Source: Perognathus longimembris pacificus (taxonomy: Eukaryota; Chordata; Mammalia; Rodentia; Heteromyidae). From it: 64,000 bases of DNA. A model generated the notes under the pieces. That model was not told the DNA's origin. It searched no databases and was given only the letters and a program-made list of their open reading frames with translations. Of this stretch, positions 22,501 to 35,594 are shown piece by piece. Every line of letters begins with the position of its first letter. The stretch's first letter is position 1. The stretch covers positions 6,888,352 through 6,952,351 of the forward strand of contig NC_063173.1 of the NCBI RefSeq assembly GCF_023159225.1. The letters run 5' to 3'. Both the position numbers and the translations under genes were made by a program.

Positions 22501-24367
22501 TGGTTGTTATACTGATAGCATTTTAACAAAGAATTGCACATACCATATACTGTCATACTTCCCAATTATTCTTCATATGTTTGGCCCCACTGACTGCTAA
22601 TGAAGGGCAAATGGCCTTCGTTATTATATTATTATGATATGCTGTATTCTATTTTCCTTAATGAAACAAAACATCAATTTAAAGCACAAACACTGAAACT
22701 ATTAGAAAGAAGACAATGATAAAAATTGAAAACACTAACATGGAAGTTTAGTTATCCACTTAGATTCAACATTGAGGTCAGCTGAACCTCACCTCACAGG
22801 AGATAATACAGACCAGTAGTTTTATCCCCCAGGAGCCTGAGATGGACAAGGTATCTTGGAAAATTAGATGAAATTCAATTTACAAAGATTGCACTCCCAG
22901 TACAGCTTTTATAAAGTATATTCCAGTGAAATCTCAGATTGTAAATTCAAACTCAGTTAGTTTTAATTTCATGAGACAACCATGGCTAGCACAGTCAATT
23001 TATTCCTCCACTTCCTTGTCAGCAAACTGAAAAAAAAATCATCATAGCTCCATCTGAAGAGTGACTTATCTTTTCAGGCACCCAAGTAATCTATTAAAAG
23101 AGTGATCATATATTATAAATGTGATTAATTCTGGGTAGGGATAAACATATCCATTTGAAGAAGATACATTTCAATGCAAGTCTTAAAGAAGAATAGAAAG
23201 AGAAATTAAAGATTGCAAAGAGCTGTCACCTATGGCAGAAGCTATTAGTCATGTCATGATGAAGAAATAATGACTGTCTTAGAGTTGCTCTGTTCTTCAA
23301 GGTGAACTTCAAAAGGATAAAGCAACTTCAAAGAAAATCACAGGGAAAGGAGTATGAATCACAGTCTTATTTCTCGGGGAATGAAGCACGTGCCTGCTTT
23401 AGTTGATACACTGGTCCAAAACATGTCAAAGTGTATTTTTCCTTTTCATAAATCACACTTGGAATTTTCAATACAATGTATATACCAAAATGGAAAACCT
23501 CCACATTATTGCAGGTATAGTACTTGGGTTTGACTTCTATATAACTGAGAATAATGCAGAAATATTGTCAACAGCAGAGGTTGTCCCTGTTTCTAGATTA
23601 CTCGTGATAGGAGAAGTTATATTAAAAAACATTAAGTTGTAAATTTTAGTACCTTAATGCTGCAAATATTTAGTTAGTTGTTGACTTAGCTATACAAATC
23701 TACAAGTTGGGAAGTTCTCTAGGCTATGCAGTAAACAGCTACAGATCAACAAGAAACGTTTTGCTGTCTCAGCTCACAGTTCATTGGCCAGAACTATTCG
23801 TAATATCCCACCTAACTTCCAAGGGTCTAGAGAATGAAGTCATGTTTATGGCAACAAAAGGCAACAGAAACAGGTTTGGGAGTGTATGAGTGATATTATC
23901 ACTGGACATAAGCTAAGTGTCATCATCAGAAGGTTCAGCATCAGTAGAAACAAATATCTCTGAAGCAAAGAGATAAGTAGACATATATTGGGATTAAAAA
24001 TAAGACACACAATCACTGGTCACGAATAAAATTTACTCATTTTTAGAATAGAAATAATCCAGAAGTAATGTTTGGGGGCAATACTTTGATCACTTTATGA
24101 CCAGATGTTGAATGATTAAAAATAATCCTAGGGCTAGCAGTTTCGGAAAGGGAAGAACTAGTTTGTTCTGTTTTAAATTTCTATTAAAAGATAATCAATT
24201 ACCATAACTGAATGGCTTAAAAAAGTAGGTGTTTATTACCCATATTTCTGCCAAGTTAAAATACTGACATAGCATTACTGGATTATGAGGGTCTCAGTAA
24301 GCTAAATTGAGTTGTCACCTGAGGTTACAGTGTTTTTTGTTGGTGGTAGTAGTTTGTTTTTTTTTAA
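22501..24367. other. Unique intron, nothing recognised
   Basis: Repeat-poor AT-rich sequence. The 60-79-codon frames at 23403-23889 have no supporting evidence. Confidence 0.55.
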
Positions 24368-24475
24368 AGGGTGACATCGATGAAGATGCATTGTATTCAT
24401 AAACTGCTTCATTAAGCAAAATCTCCTTTGTACAACTACTTGAAGATAATAAAAAAGAAAAGAAAATAGATTTTA
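24368..24475 (+). mobile_element. L1 3'-tail fragment
   Basis: AAGGGTGACATCGATGAAGA, GTATTCATAAACTGCTTCAT and CTTTGTACAACTACTTGAAG, then an A-rich end. The same tail occurs at 43525-43590 and 44975-45090. Confidence 0.65.
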
Positions 24476-26070
24476 AGAAAAATAGGAAAGTAAATAAGGA
24501 ACAAAACATCATTCCTTCTTTCTGGAATACCTACACATCCAGATTCTCTCTACCAAATACTTCAGTTTATTCTGAAAATGTCACTGAAACAATGGCTAAA
24601 ATAATATTTCCTCTCCTGCCCTGCTACTCTTTTTAGTAGCTCTCTTTCATGTACTCATTCATGTTCTCACTGGCATATTCATTCCACAAAGGTCCATCAT
24701 CCACCAGGCTTTGCACTGAAGCTCAGCACTTTGTACTTAGAATTCTGGCGATGTGCATCCCTTATCTTTCTTGCTCAATAAAATTCTCTGAGAGCTAGAC
24801 TACAGATTCCTCAGTTATTTATTCCTCTTACACTACGTAGACCATCACAGAGTTCTTAGAAAATATCTCAGCAATCATGGCTTCACATATAGCTACAGAA
24901 CATTTCTATTGCTTTACCATATATTTTCCAGTACCTCAATGACTCCAAGGCGAAGATTTACAAATCACATGCTTACTCAAGAATTCTTTTGCTCCTATGT
25001 TTTACCTTTAGGACTAACAGACTATTAAAATTAAGACAGAAATGCAAAGTGAAAAACTATAACTTGGGCAACCGTAATCTATAATTTTATGTACTCTGGA
25101 ATAACACCAATCTTTTAACACAAGTACAGTAATTACACACTTAAGAAGGTTTGCTAATGAGGAGGAATAAAAGCCCAGTAATGTAAAAATACATCTACCA
25201 AATGAGTTAAGGGAATTAGGAATACCAACTGCTTACATTATGAAGAATTTATATTTACTAATATAGCATCACATGAAGTCTCTTAAGCATCCTGATTATG
25301 AAACAAACAAGCAAACAAATCAAAGAACCTGTGTCTCCACAATCATTAAAATTTCACATAAGAAAGCAACTATTCCCAATGAATATTATTTATATAAATT
25401 GCTGAACAGCAATGTCTGTTTTCTTCAGGCCATTTTATATAAATAAAAAAAAAATCCTATGTACAGCTGTGCTAGTTGATGCTCCTGTATCACATTTGAA
25501 GACATTTTAGTTTTCAGGTCAGATCCTCTTTTAGCCATGAAGTTTCTGTTCAAATTTTCTAGTAAATATCAGAGAAAATATTATTTTAAGGGAATTGAGT
25601 GTTAGGGTAAGTACTATCATTCGAAGGATAATCTCTGTCTTTAGATTTGTAGTAGCTACGGCTATCTGGCTTCATGTTAGATATTAAGTAAATGATTACA
25701 GAGTGAAAGAATGTTGGATAAATCTGGTCTCAACAACAAAATTAAAGTGGATAGATTAACAAATGTCTACCTATAAACTGTCTATCTATCTATCCATCTA
25801 TCTTATCTGCTCAGTAGACTTATGTGTCCTCTAAGTATTTTCAGATGTTTTCCATTAATATTAAATAAATTACCAAACTTGTTAGATATTAGCTCATTAG
25901 TACAATGTTCACACTAACATAGCAATGCATCCTGAATCATTTTAGAGAACATAACAGTTTTTTATTTGAGATTAAGCAAGTAAATCAGATTTGTTTTTAT
26001 TAAAGTAGTAATAAAATGCCCTTCAGTTGCAGTAAGATATACAATGATACATTTTTTATTTGAGATGTGT
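24476..26070. other. Unique AT-rich intron
   Basis: Nothing recognised apart from a short imperfect (CTAT)n tract at 25783-25807. Confidence 0.55.
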
Positions 26071-26071
26071 A

Positions 26072-26700
26072 CTTTTAAGTTTATTTTTATTATAAAGGTG
26101 ATATATAGATGGGTTAAGAGTTCCATAGGTCAGGTAATGAGTGTATTTCTTTTTGAACAGCGTCACCTCTTCCCCTGTTTTTTACCAACTGTTCCCCTCC
26201 TGAACCCTTCCTTTGCAAGTTTTATAGCTCATTTTTCAGCATAGTGTCTAGTGAGTACCACTGCTGAATTAGTTCACCCTTTGTCCCACTATTTCTGTGC
26301 CTCCTCTCACACTTCCCCAAATAGTTAAATACAAGACAAAAAGTACAGAAATAAATAATGGTGACATATGGGGAAAAACAAAACAAAATCACCAAAAGTA
26401 AAATAAAAAAACACTTTTTTGTATTCCTGGAGTTCATTTTAATAAACATTATTTTATATGATGATATGTACATAGCTATTGTGCCTTTGTGATCCTCTCC
26501 TAAGAATATCCTTCCTCGGTCTCACTGTGTGCATGTCTAGAGTCCTGTCTAATTTATCATGTGCAAGTGTAATTTTTGTCTTTTGCCACCCATTGTGTTT
26601 ACCTGTAGATTTATAGGCACACTGTAATGACTACAAATGAGAGAAGCCATGCAGCCTATGTTTCTTTGGGTCTCATTTTGCTTAATATAAATCTTAAGTG
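26072..26700 (-). mobile_element. L1 3' end (3' UTR and end of ORF2)
   Basis: Reverse complement of an L1 tail: TATAAAGGTGATATATAGAT, GTCAGGTAATGAGTGTATTT, the CCCCTTCC-type C-rich part, then sequence like ACAAATGAGAGAAGCCATGC toward ORF2. Confidence 0.8.
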
Positions 26701-27352
26701 GTGGTGTTTTATTTAATTTCTAGGGGAAGCATTTTAAAGAAATGTTGTACTATGGTATCTTTTTACACTTCATAGCTGAGAATTAACCGTAACTCCTGTC
26801 ACAAGGAATGTATAGCCAAGAGGGCTCACCTTAAACCCACCAATTTGCTCTTCGCTAGGCATAGAAATGACCATACGAACCTCCAGATCTTTTCTGTGCA
26901 TTGCATATGGGGGGTGTGGACTAGAGCTATTGCACACACACTGGCAGCTTGACCTGGGGGAGGAGCACAGAGCTGGGTGGGCAGGCCCAGAAGCACACAG
27001 GATGGTTTCCACTTCCCTACTCTCAGCAACTTAAAGCCATTCACTTTAGAGCTTAATGATGGATGCAGAGACATGAGTTTTCAACCAATTAAACGACTAT
27101 TAAAACTCCTTACTAATTCCTATTAATGAGAAAGATACTAAGCACAAATCACCAACTTGGTGAAATTGCAAATGAACAGAAAGGGTGTCAAAAAAAATCA
27201 CCTGTGAAAGTATGGCATAATGGAAATCTAAATGAGCTTAATATTTGAGCACATTTTGTGAAACCCATCGTGTTTGTGCATTGGAAACTTGTAGCATGTC
27301 TCCAGTGTAGTATGAATATGCATGGGTCAGACTTCTGGACAGGCCAAAATGT
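26701..27352. other. GC-richer unique segment
   Basis: 26780-27060 is clearly more GC-rich than the surrounding intron and has two overlapping minus-strand frames of 80-82 codons with no recognisable domain. It may belong to a decayed retroviral interior (see the LTR-like segment that follows) or be a unique element. Confidence 0.4.
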
Positions 27353-27900
27353 AAGGTTTATTACTGTCAGCTCCCCAATAGCACAAGTAAGAAATAATTC
27401 AATACAGAGAAGCTTGACAACAGAAGTGGCGAGATTTTCTTATGCAGCATCTGTACCAGTATGAGAGCATGTGGGACTTCCTGTCCCACAGGGAGGACGA
27501 GTGAATGGAGACAAAATGGAGAGGCATCTTGGAATTGAGGGGAATTCTTTTCTACCGGATAGGAAATGGATGGAAATAGAATTTAACTTAAAAGAATGTG
27601 CCTTTCTTGAGAATTCAACACGATAGACTGTCATGGAGGCTTAACGAATCAAGACATTTCCCTGTATTTTCTCACAGGAGGATACACTTCCATTACCCTG
27701 TGTGCAGGGTCTGGCATATTGAGTTGCTTGTGGATGGGTCGGGTCCCTCTCATACAGCTCCCTGTTTCTGCCTCTGCTTTGACAGAATGTAGGTCATTCT
27801 CCCAAGGATATCAATTGGGAAAAAAATTAAAACTTTTTGTCTTGCATATAGAGATTCTATCATCTCTTCCTTCCCTTTCTTGCCATTCAGGCTCCTATTA
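27353..27900 (-). mobile_element. Possible diverged LTR (retroviral), minus strand
   Basis: On the minus strand a TATA-like CATAAGAAAA (27435-27444) is followed about 80 bases on by AATAAA (27357-27362) and then CTTACATTTTGGCCTGTCC. That resembles an LTR end next to a degenerate primer-binding site. The right boundary is a guess. No target duplication or coding interior was identified. Confidence 0.35.
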
Positions 27901-28629
27901 GCTCATAGGTGTCAGGGGAGGGGTGCCTCCCTGCCATACCTTCGAGAAGTCTGCCTTCCTTCCCAAGTTAGGCTTTAGACTTCTATGCCTCTGGCAGAAA
28001 GAGGATGGAACAAAAGACTTCACTGCCCATGCAACACCCACTGTCTCCCTTCTGCCAGCTCTTCCCACATGCCCACTCCCACTGCTTCCTGGACAAAATG
28101 GGCTTTCTGTTGCTAGAAAGGCTTGAGATTGCATGCACCAGAGAGGGGTGTGCTAGAAGTTGCCACTGGTCATTTCAAGACACCTGAGAGACGCAGGGAT
28201 TTAGTCAGGTGTGAGGCTCTTGCTAAGGGGAGTGGGGAAGAAGAGGTCAAGTGAGGGGAATATATATCCAGCTAAGACTGTAGCAACCCCATCAAATTCA
28301 GTCAGTCCTGTGCTGCCTCTCATTGACATACATCTGACAACACCTTCAAATTCCTAAGATGCTGCTTCCTCCTTTCATTGTCTGTCCGACATTTTCCTGA
28401 GGAATTATTTACTCACATAATAAATGAGAATGTCATAAAACAAATGGCCACACAGAAGTGTACATCATTTTCTTGGGATAGGAAAACTATGCTAATAATG
28501 ATAGTTAAGTCATATACTTCATAATGGACACTTTTCTCAATTCTTTTAGCTGATTCAGTCCTTAACCTGTTGTGGTAAATATTAAGTTTTTTAAAGATGA
28601 GAAATCAGGTTGATCACTTCCAACAATTC
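27901..28629. other. Unique intron, nothing certain
   Basis: Moderately GC-rich up to 28250, then AT-rich. GATGAGAAATCAGG near 28597 hints at an old MIR on the minus strand, too weak to call separately. Confidence 0.45.
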
Positions 28630-29063
28630 TTTTATTTTAAATTGTGATTGTCAAGGTGATGTACAGAGGGGTTACAGTTATATAAGTCAGGTAAAGAGTA
28701 TGTTTCTTTTTTAATAGTGTCACCCCTTCCCGCATTTACTCCCCTCCCCATCCCCTTCCCCCCCCCCAAGTTGTATAGTTCAGTTCAACATAGTATGTAG
28801 TGAGTATCATGGATGAATTAGTTCACTCTTTATCCCACCATTTCTGTGCTTCCCAAAACAGATAAACCTATACAAAAGGCACAGATAAAAAAAAAAAAAA
28901 CAGTGGCAGAAAGGATAAAAACAGAAGGAAAAGAAAAAGAACCACAAATAGTACAATAAAAAAGTCTTGTTTCCATTTCTTGGAGTTCATTTTGATACAC
29001 ATCATTTTATATGATCCTATGCACATAGCTACGGAGCCCTTGTGATCCTACTATCCTACTACT
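28630..29063 (-). mobile_element. L1 3' end
   Basis: AAGGTGATGTACAGAGGGGT, GTCAGGTAAAGAGTATGTTT, a C-run and then TCATTTTGATACACATCATT: the reverse complement of the rodent L1 3' UTR family seen elsewhere in this window. Confidence 0.88.
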
Positions 29064-29065
29064 AT

Positions 29066-29600
29066 TCTATAAAATGATGAAGCTAAGCATACAGGTGACA
29101 GACCTTGAGCTCCAACTCCAGCTGTCTAGCTTGAGTCTGTGTTCTTCACCACTGAACCACCAAGGCACGCCCCATGCGGTGAGCAATGGCCACCTGCTCT
29201 TCATTGTCTCCCACAGCCCCACCTTGCAGACTCTATTCATTCCTACTACAACAGACCAGATCAGCTCACTAGATTTGCTATTGTTAAAAAAAAAATACTT
29301 CTACCATCTTTCTTTGTCCTTCCCCTAGGGATCACTCTCCCTCCAAGCTTTCTACTCTGAACATTTAATTTACAAAGGGGATTTGCTCTTCCTGAAGTTT
29401 GAAAGACCATTCACTGCATATGGCCCACCATCCTTTTTACCACCTCTTCACAGGAGCTTCACTGAGCTTCGTTTGTCTCATAAGACAGCACAGAACACCA
29501 GGGATCACATCTCATTGGCCCTCATTTCATCAGATCCAGTACATAGTAAATGCCCTCACTAACTACTTTTATAGCCAATTAATGCACTTACTTAATTACA
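29066..29600. other. Unique intron, nothing recognised
   Basis: Two overlapping plus-strand frames at 29074-29360 have no recognisable domain and no splice context. Confidence 0.5.
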
Positions 29601-29718
29601 TCATGTATATGTATGTGTATATATACACATATACACATATACACATACATATATACACATATACATATATATACACATACACATATATACATACACATAC
29701 ACACAAACACACAAACAT
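29601..29718. repeat. Complex TATACACA/TATGTA microsatellite
   Basis: Mixed TATA, CACA and ACATAT units, partly self-complementary. The HTHIHIH... frame is a product of this. Confidence 0.92.
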
Positions 29719-29999
29719 GAAAACTCAACTACTGGCCTTGTCAATGCTAGGAAAAGAAAGTGCTCTACCTGGTTACCCTGAGCTGTAGCTTCATCCCTAT
29801 GATACTTTCTTCATATATTCTGATGAGTCCTGTGCAAAGTATAACTGCTCCATAGCTTATCTCTTGAGTACACATTGCTATGAGCTTTCAAATGTTTCCT
29901 TAGCAACTTGAGAGCATGTAAGTGTTGCATATTTGAAGCAAAATTATGGATTAGGGGTTTAGGAAGTCCTACAGGATCAACTTCTTTCTCTCCTCTCGC

Positions 30000-30001
<2 letters not shown>

Positions 30002-30041
<40 letters not shown>
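30002..30041. repeat. (CA)n microsatellite, about 20 units
   Basis: Uninterrupted CA run. Confidence 0.96.
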
Positions 30042-30043
<2 letters not shown>

Positions 30044-31624
30044 CTATACAAACTATAAATCAGGAATTGTTAGGTTGGAGGACAGATGGTCTCAGTTCCA
30101 CCAACTTTTAAATCATACTCTGTAGACTGGAAGATGATTATTGTTCACAAGACCAGGAAGCAAAGCTCCAATGTGTCAGGTATTTTTCAGGTGTGACCCG
30201 ACCATTGATGAACAAGAAATGGTAACTCTGATCATTCCATTACGACATTATCAATTGCCTCTTGCTAAGTTGTGTCACAGATGAAAAAAAAGTGGTGGAC
30301 GCTAAAGCCCACAAGCCTCCCTTCCATACCCTTCCACCCACTGCATGGGCCTTGGACGACAAAATCTTTTTGATGTGCATCATATTTCTTATCATAAGCA
30401 TTCATATAGAGCAGAGCTTCTAAAAGAGATACAATTAATATGCAAATGAGACAATCTTTGGTCTTTAAATTTGTTTCTCAAATTTTATTAGAATTTCTCC
30501 CAATCTGCTAATTAGAAAACTGACGTGCTTTTAAAACTCTAAGAAAATCATTTTTGGAATTTTAGGTTACTAGGGAAGCATTTATTTATTTTCTTGTTAG
30601 CTTCCATTTGTTTGTAGGAGTATATAATAAGTTCTCTGCTAGTTCAGTCATTCAGAAGTATCTACCAGGCTGTCTGCTTTTTAAACACTACTAAGCCTCC
30701 TTAAAGAGGCACCTCTGAAACAATGTTTTCAGGAAGATAATTCGCACACTATCAGAAATCAAAATGTCACATTAGTTTCTACCATTGTGAAAATAAGTCA
30801 AACTTCCTGTGCCAATGCTAGTTTAAATCTCAAGTAGGTCAGTGGAGAATCAATTAGAAATAAGACTTCTAACAGCACATATAATGGGCTACATATAAAT
30901 GGACTCTTGGTACCATAAACTAAAATACTAACCATATTCCATAAAAAACACATTAATGCATTCATCTTTTTATTTATCAACCCTTTTCCTATAAAATCTA
31001 AAACCAATACATACTCTGTTGGCTCATGAATCAGCTATAAAAAGAGCTTGTGCCTTGAGGAGTTACCACCCAAATATAACAAGATATTTGCTGTGATTAA
31101 GTCACATATGCAGGGTTTGGGACATGGAGAAGGGCATTCTAAGAAGGAAAAGCTTCACAGAAGAGAGAGCATGTTGAAGGCTCAGCTCTTAAAGATAAAT
31201 CGAGTCTTACCAGATGGAGAAGAAAGAAAACTATATCCCATTCATAGGAAATAGCATAAAAGAATGCAGGGAAGGAAAACCAGGAAAGATGGGAAAAGTA
31301 AATTGTGTCTAGAGATAAGGCCTAGAGAGAGCCCTAGTAGATATTTAAAAAGCCAGGCTTAGGCAGAGGTCCTGAAGGAAAATCAGAGCAAACTATAGAG
31401 GAATGAACATCCCTCCACGCTCTACTCATCTTCTTTCATCACAGGGCCTATAAGAATTTAGTCATTTATTCACAACTGTCTAATCTACTAAATGGCAAAC
31501 TGTTTAGAGGCTCATATTCCAACTCTTTTTCCCCCCCGCAGTACACCAAAAACCCGGTTCTGTGCAATAAACTTAAAAACTGTACGTTGATTAAGCAACT
31601 TTTACCTTTTTAAACAATTCTTAT
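30042..31624. other. Unique intron with an octamer/homeobox-like patch
   Basis: No gene or repeat recognised. ATTAATATGCAAAT (30434-30447) is a POU-type octamer context and CTAATTAG follows about 65 bases on. These are short motifs, noted as a weak enhancer hint only. Confidence 0.4.
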
Positions 31625-31720
31625 TTTTTCTGCCAGTAATAGGTGGGGTTTGAACTCATGAGCCTAAGCTCATTCCTGGATTTTTCTGATCAAAGCTGGT
31701 TATCTACCATTTCAGCCATA
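31625..31720 (-). mobile_element. Geo-monomer fragment of a B1-Geo SINE
   Basis: TTCTGCCAGTAATAGGTGGG, GTTTGAACTCATGAGCCTAA and CTACCATTTCAGCC match the reverse Geo right half. The B1 half is missing. Confidence 0.7.
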
Positions 31721-33239
31721 ATTCTATTTCAAATTTTTTTAACCTTCTATACCACCAGTATACCATCAAATTTGGTCTCAAAGACTTGGTCGATGGTGCT
31801 ATATAAGAAGATTATAATATCCTGTGTTCATTTTATCTAAATCAGAATGATATAGAATTTCCTGAATGGTTTCCTCTAAGTATCTGACTGATGTTCTCTT
31901 TGTTTTCCTGACATGGGAGACTGGTATTTCCTTAATGACCTAACCTTCATCACTTGCTCACCAACTTTGGCCTCCACTAAACTTGCCTATCTGGGAACTT
32001 TCCACAATCCTCCCTTTGCTTTTGGGGGTAAGTTCTAATTATAGCTTGTTTAATTACATTGGTCATAAACTTATAGCTCAAAGGGATTTAGGGACTAATT
32101 GTTTTCTGCATGTTAGCCCTCAACACATTCATCTTGTGCTCATTGGCACTTGTTCAATTGGTGCTACTTGGCAACTGCTCAATTGTTAGTTATTACCTAT
32201 AGAGCACCAGTCTTTCATCAGAGTTTCATTCTTAACTATACTCTTAATTTCCATGTGGCTCATGCCAGCCAATTCAGAGGGGTAAAAATTGAAGTGGTTC
32301 TTAGAGTGATCTTCAGAAATGACACCCACACATGTCTAAATCAAGGCTGTACACGCTGATCCAATATGATAAATGAAAGAAAAGTGAGTTGTTTGAATGT
32401 TAAGCTATTTGGAACATTTATCATTTTTACCACAGTATAATTTTGTAAGACCAAAATTACCGTAAGGTAATAGCTGTCTTTCAATAATGCAGCAAAATAT
32501 ATTTAAGAAGGAAAATAAAACCCTGTGAACCTCTGCTGTTGTTTCAGGGCCTCTGTGCCAACCGGATGACATGACTCTGGTCCTGCTACATCATATGTAT
32601 GCATAGATACTTGAATTATAATTACACCCTTGTAAGCACTAGAATAACTATGAGACAAAATGATAAAGTGCTGTAAGAAAGGTATGGATAAAACTCTCTG
32701 GCTATACTGTCTTTCAAATTACTTTTTAGTGGAAAAGTTATAAAACAGAGAAAGAAGAAAATAATGCTGGCAGGTATCCTCATAATGAAAAAGAGCAAAC
32801 ACAGAGAAAGAAAATCAATGGACAATTTAAAATGTTCTTTCTGCATTGGCATCTAACCTTCTTGCTTCCATATTTTTCCAGTATCACAGCATAACTGTTT
32901 TTAATGATGAGACAGTATTACATTTCTCTCAGTCCATAGAAAACCCAGGAGTCTCATAGGAACAGAAGTCAATGAGGTCAATCTTTGTACTAATATTTTA
33001 AGTGAATATCAACAAGCATCTAGATTCCCTGAGTAGAGAAGCATGCTGGCATAGAATATAAGAAAGGGGAAGTTGACACCCTGGGTGGGAACACTAATGT
33101 GGCTGATGACACAGAACATTCCCAGAATAAGAGGAAGACACAGTCTTGACTGGGCGGGGCTAACAGGAACGATGCCAAGTCTCCACCTTTGAGCTATCTA
33201 TTGGTAGTAAAGAATGGTGGAGTGGGCTTGTGCCTCTCC
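31721..33239. other. Unique intron, nothing recognised
   Basis: No splice-bounded exon or clear repeat. A small GC-richer patch lies near 33130-33190. Confidence 0.5.
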
Positions 33240-33398
33240 AATTTGCACGTGTATTGGGATGAATCAGGAGCCTTATTAAAACGCAGATTCAGATTCAAGT
33301 CTAGGGTGAGCTAAGACCCTGCATTCTCACAAACTGCCAAGGATTGCTGGCACTTCTGTGTTGAGTATTCTCTCTGCGAAATGGTGTTCAGAGAACAG
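33240..33398 (+). mobile_element. MER5A-like (hAT-Charlie) element
   Basis: GCACGTGTATTGGGATGAAT, CAGGAGCCTTATTAAAACGC and AGATTCAGATTC follow the order of MER5A (…GCAT…GAATCACCTGGAGG…TTAAAACACAGATT…). The right end GTTCAGAGAACAGT fits a decayed terminal repeat. Confidence 0.6.
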
Positions 33399-33439
33399 TC
33401 TCCACCTTGCCAAGCGGTAGGTACTGGCTCTTTCCCTCA

Positions 33440-33660
33440 CACTACTTGACTTAGGCCATATTGGTTCACTTTGCCTTGCAAAAATTTTATTTTATCATTT
33501 GTAAAACGAAGATAAGGCCAACACACGACTCTATAGGTTGTTGTAAAGAGTAAATTCATACACTGACAGCATATAAAACAGCAGTACTGGCAAGTGCTAA
33601 GCCTAGATAAGTGATTTTTGTTAAGTATTCTACTAAAGATGAACATTCAATAAATTTAAT
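33440..33660 (+). mobile_element. MIR SINE fossil
   Basis: ATCATTTGTAAAACGAAGAT, TATAGGTTGTTGTAAAGAGT, AAATTCATACACTGACAG and CTGGCAAGTGCTAAGCCTAG keep the MIR core and 3' half order. Confidence 0.7.
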
Positions 33661-34275
33661 TATACTTATTTGCTTCAATAATTGAAGACATTTGCACATC
33701 TGAAGCTCAATGAGTTATAAACATAAGGCCAAAGAACTTACAAAAAGAAAGAAATGAACACTTTTCCACTCATGGACCCGAACCTGTCGTGATGTGAAAA
33801 GGAACTTCTTCATCTACTTGTTCCTTGAGGAATCTAATTCAGATAAAAACTAATATGTGCACAAAATAAACTAAAATATACCTACAAAGTAGCTTCAGTA
33901 GATATATTATTATTAATTGTTTTCTTCCTGGACTTTCGAAAATCCCTCTTACAACTCCAATTATTATTTGTGTGTCTGTCTCTAACATGGAGTTAAGCTC
34001 CATGAAGGAAGGACAGTCGATGTTTACCAAGTTCCCTGCTCCCCTTACCTTATAGTGTTGTTGCTTCATAGCTGCTATAACAATAAAAACAATAAAAATA
34101 AATATAAAATAATGGCTGTGTATATAACTTAGCTATATATTTCATTAATTATTCAAAATGCATTCGATGCCTATGGATGTCTTATGGCCATGTTCTAGAT
34201 GGTGAGTATTTAGAAATGAATAGTGTCTATATGCTTAAGAAGTTCATGGTTTAGTTGGAGGGCAGATGTATGAGC
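33661..34275. other. Unique AT-rich intron, nothing recognised
   Basis: No gene or repeat recognised. Confidence 0.55.
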
Positions 34276-34292
34276 AAAAAATTGAACACAAG

Positions 34293-34500
34293 GGACTGGG
34301 GATATAGCCTAGTGGCAAGAGTGCCTGCCTCGGATACACGAGGCCCTAGGTTCGATTCCCCAGCACCACATATACAGAAAACGGCCAGAAGCAGCGCTGT
34401 GGCTCAAGTGGCAGAGTGCTAGCCTTGAGCGGGAAGAAGCCAGGGACAGTGCTCAGGCCCTGAGTCCAAGGCCCACGACTGGCCAAAAAAAAAAAAAAAA
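34293..34500 (+). mobile_element. IDL-Geo SINE, young subfamily, with target duplication
   Basis: A full dimer ending in a pure A-run. AAAAATTGAACACAAG is repeated on both sides (left copy within 34276-34292, right 34501-34516). It carries the variants CGGATACACGAGGCCCTAGG and GAGCGGGAAGAAGCC shared with the copies near 38.9 and 41.9 kb. Confidence 0.95.
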
Positions 34501-34733
34501 AAAAATTGAACACAAGATCTACTTCAGATGCACACAGGACAGATAAGGAGTCTGTATAATAAGTTTGGAATGGGATAGAACATTCTAGTTAAAGGAAATT
34601 TACCAAATTCCCAAAAGGATGAAACAATAAGACAAAAGAACTTAAGATGGGATGTGTACCAAAGTGGATACACAGTACAGATTAAAATCCGGATCATCAG
34701 AACATGAAAGATATGCTTAAAAATTGAAATCTC

Positions 34734-34919
34734 GGGCTGAGAATGTGACTTAGTGGCAGAGTGCTTGCTAGCATGCATGAAGTCTTGGGTTCGATTCCTC
34801 AGCACCACATAAAGAGAAAAAGCCAAAGTGGTGCTATGGCTCAAGTGATAGAATTCCAGCCTTGAGCAAAAGGAAGCCAGGGACAGTGCTCAGGCCTGGC
34901 AAAAAAAATAAAAATAACA
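34734..34919 (+). mobile_element. IDL-Geo SINE, older copy
   Basis: A GGGCTGAGAATGTGACTTAG left monomer, B box GGTTCGATTCC, then Geo half with a small 3' deletion. ATTGAAATCTC (34723-34733) and ATTGAAAACTC (34920-34930) flank it as a target duplication with one mismatch. Confidence 0.92.
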
Positions 34920-34930
34920 ATTGAAAACTC

Positions 34931-35594
34931 TTTATAAGAATACCAATAATTTTGTACAGAGAGTGTCAGAAAGACTGATAACTATTTTTCTTTCCTTTCA
35001 ACATTGTTATCCAGTTGAAAAATTAAACAAACTACCCTTTCTGAGCTAGGGATAACAATACTACTGTCTTTAGTCTGTGACTATGTTCATTCTCATGTGT
35101 AAGTGCTGGAAGTAACCTTAAAGGTAGAAAGTACATCATTAACATCCCTTCTTTCCTGAACTGTGGTATAAAGTTTGGAGCTCACAATGTAGATTTTGTG
35201 TTATTATTTAAAAAAAAAAAGAAAACCATGACAACACAGAAAAGGAACTTGCTTACCATTCTCAGCTCTTTGCCACGAAAGAAAGAAGATGGCATCTACA
35301 AATCAGGAAGCGATGTGTCGCTAGAACCAGACTAGGCTGGGCTCCTGCACCAGGCTTCCCAGGTTCAGAACGCACAGCAAGAAATTTAATCGTTCTTTCA
35401 CCTCCCCTCACTTTGCAACATCCCGTTACAGAAGACTGAGCTATGAGTTAGATGAGCAGAACAATAAAGGGACTGATGATGTCACATAACAGAGCCCCAA
35501 CTTCTGATGGGTGACAGGAAAGTTGAGTTCTGCAGTGTTGGTAAAATGACAATAACAAAAACAAACAAACAAAAAAACCCCACCAGCTCAGATA
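34931..35594. other. Unique intron, nothing recognised
   Basis: 35290-35420 is mildly GC-rich. No exon signals that stand out. Confidence 0.5.

Noticed and set aside
33130..33190. GC box GGGCGGGG as a promoter
   Set aside because: An isolated motif in intron without TATA, CpG cluster or following exon.
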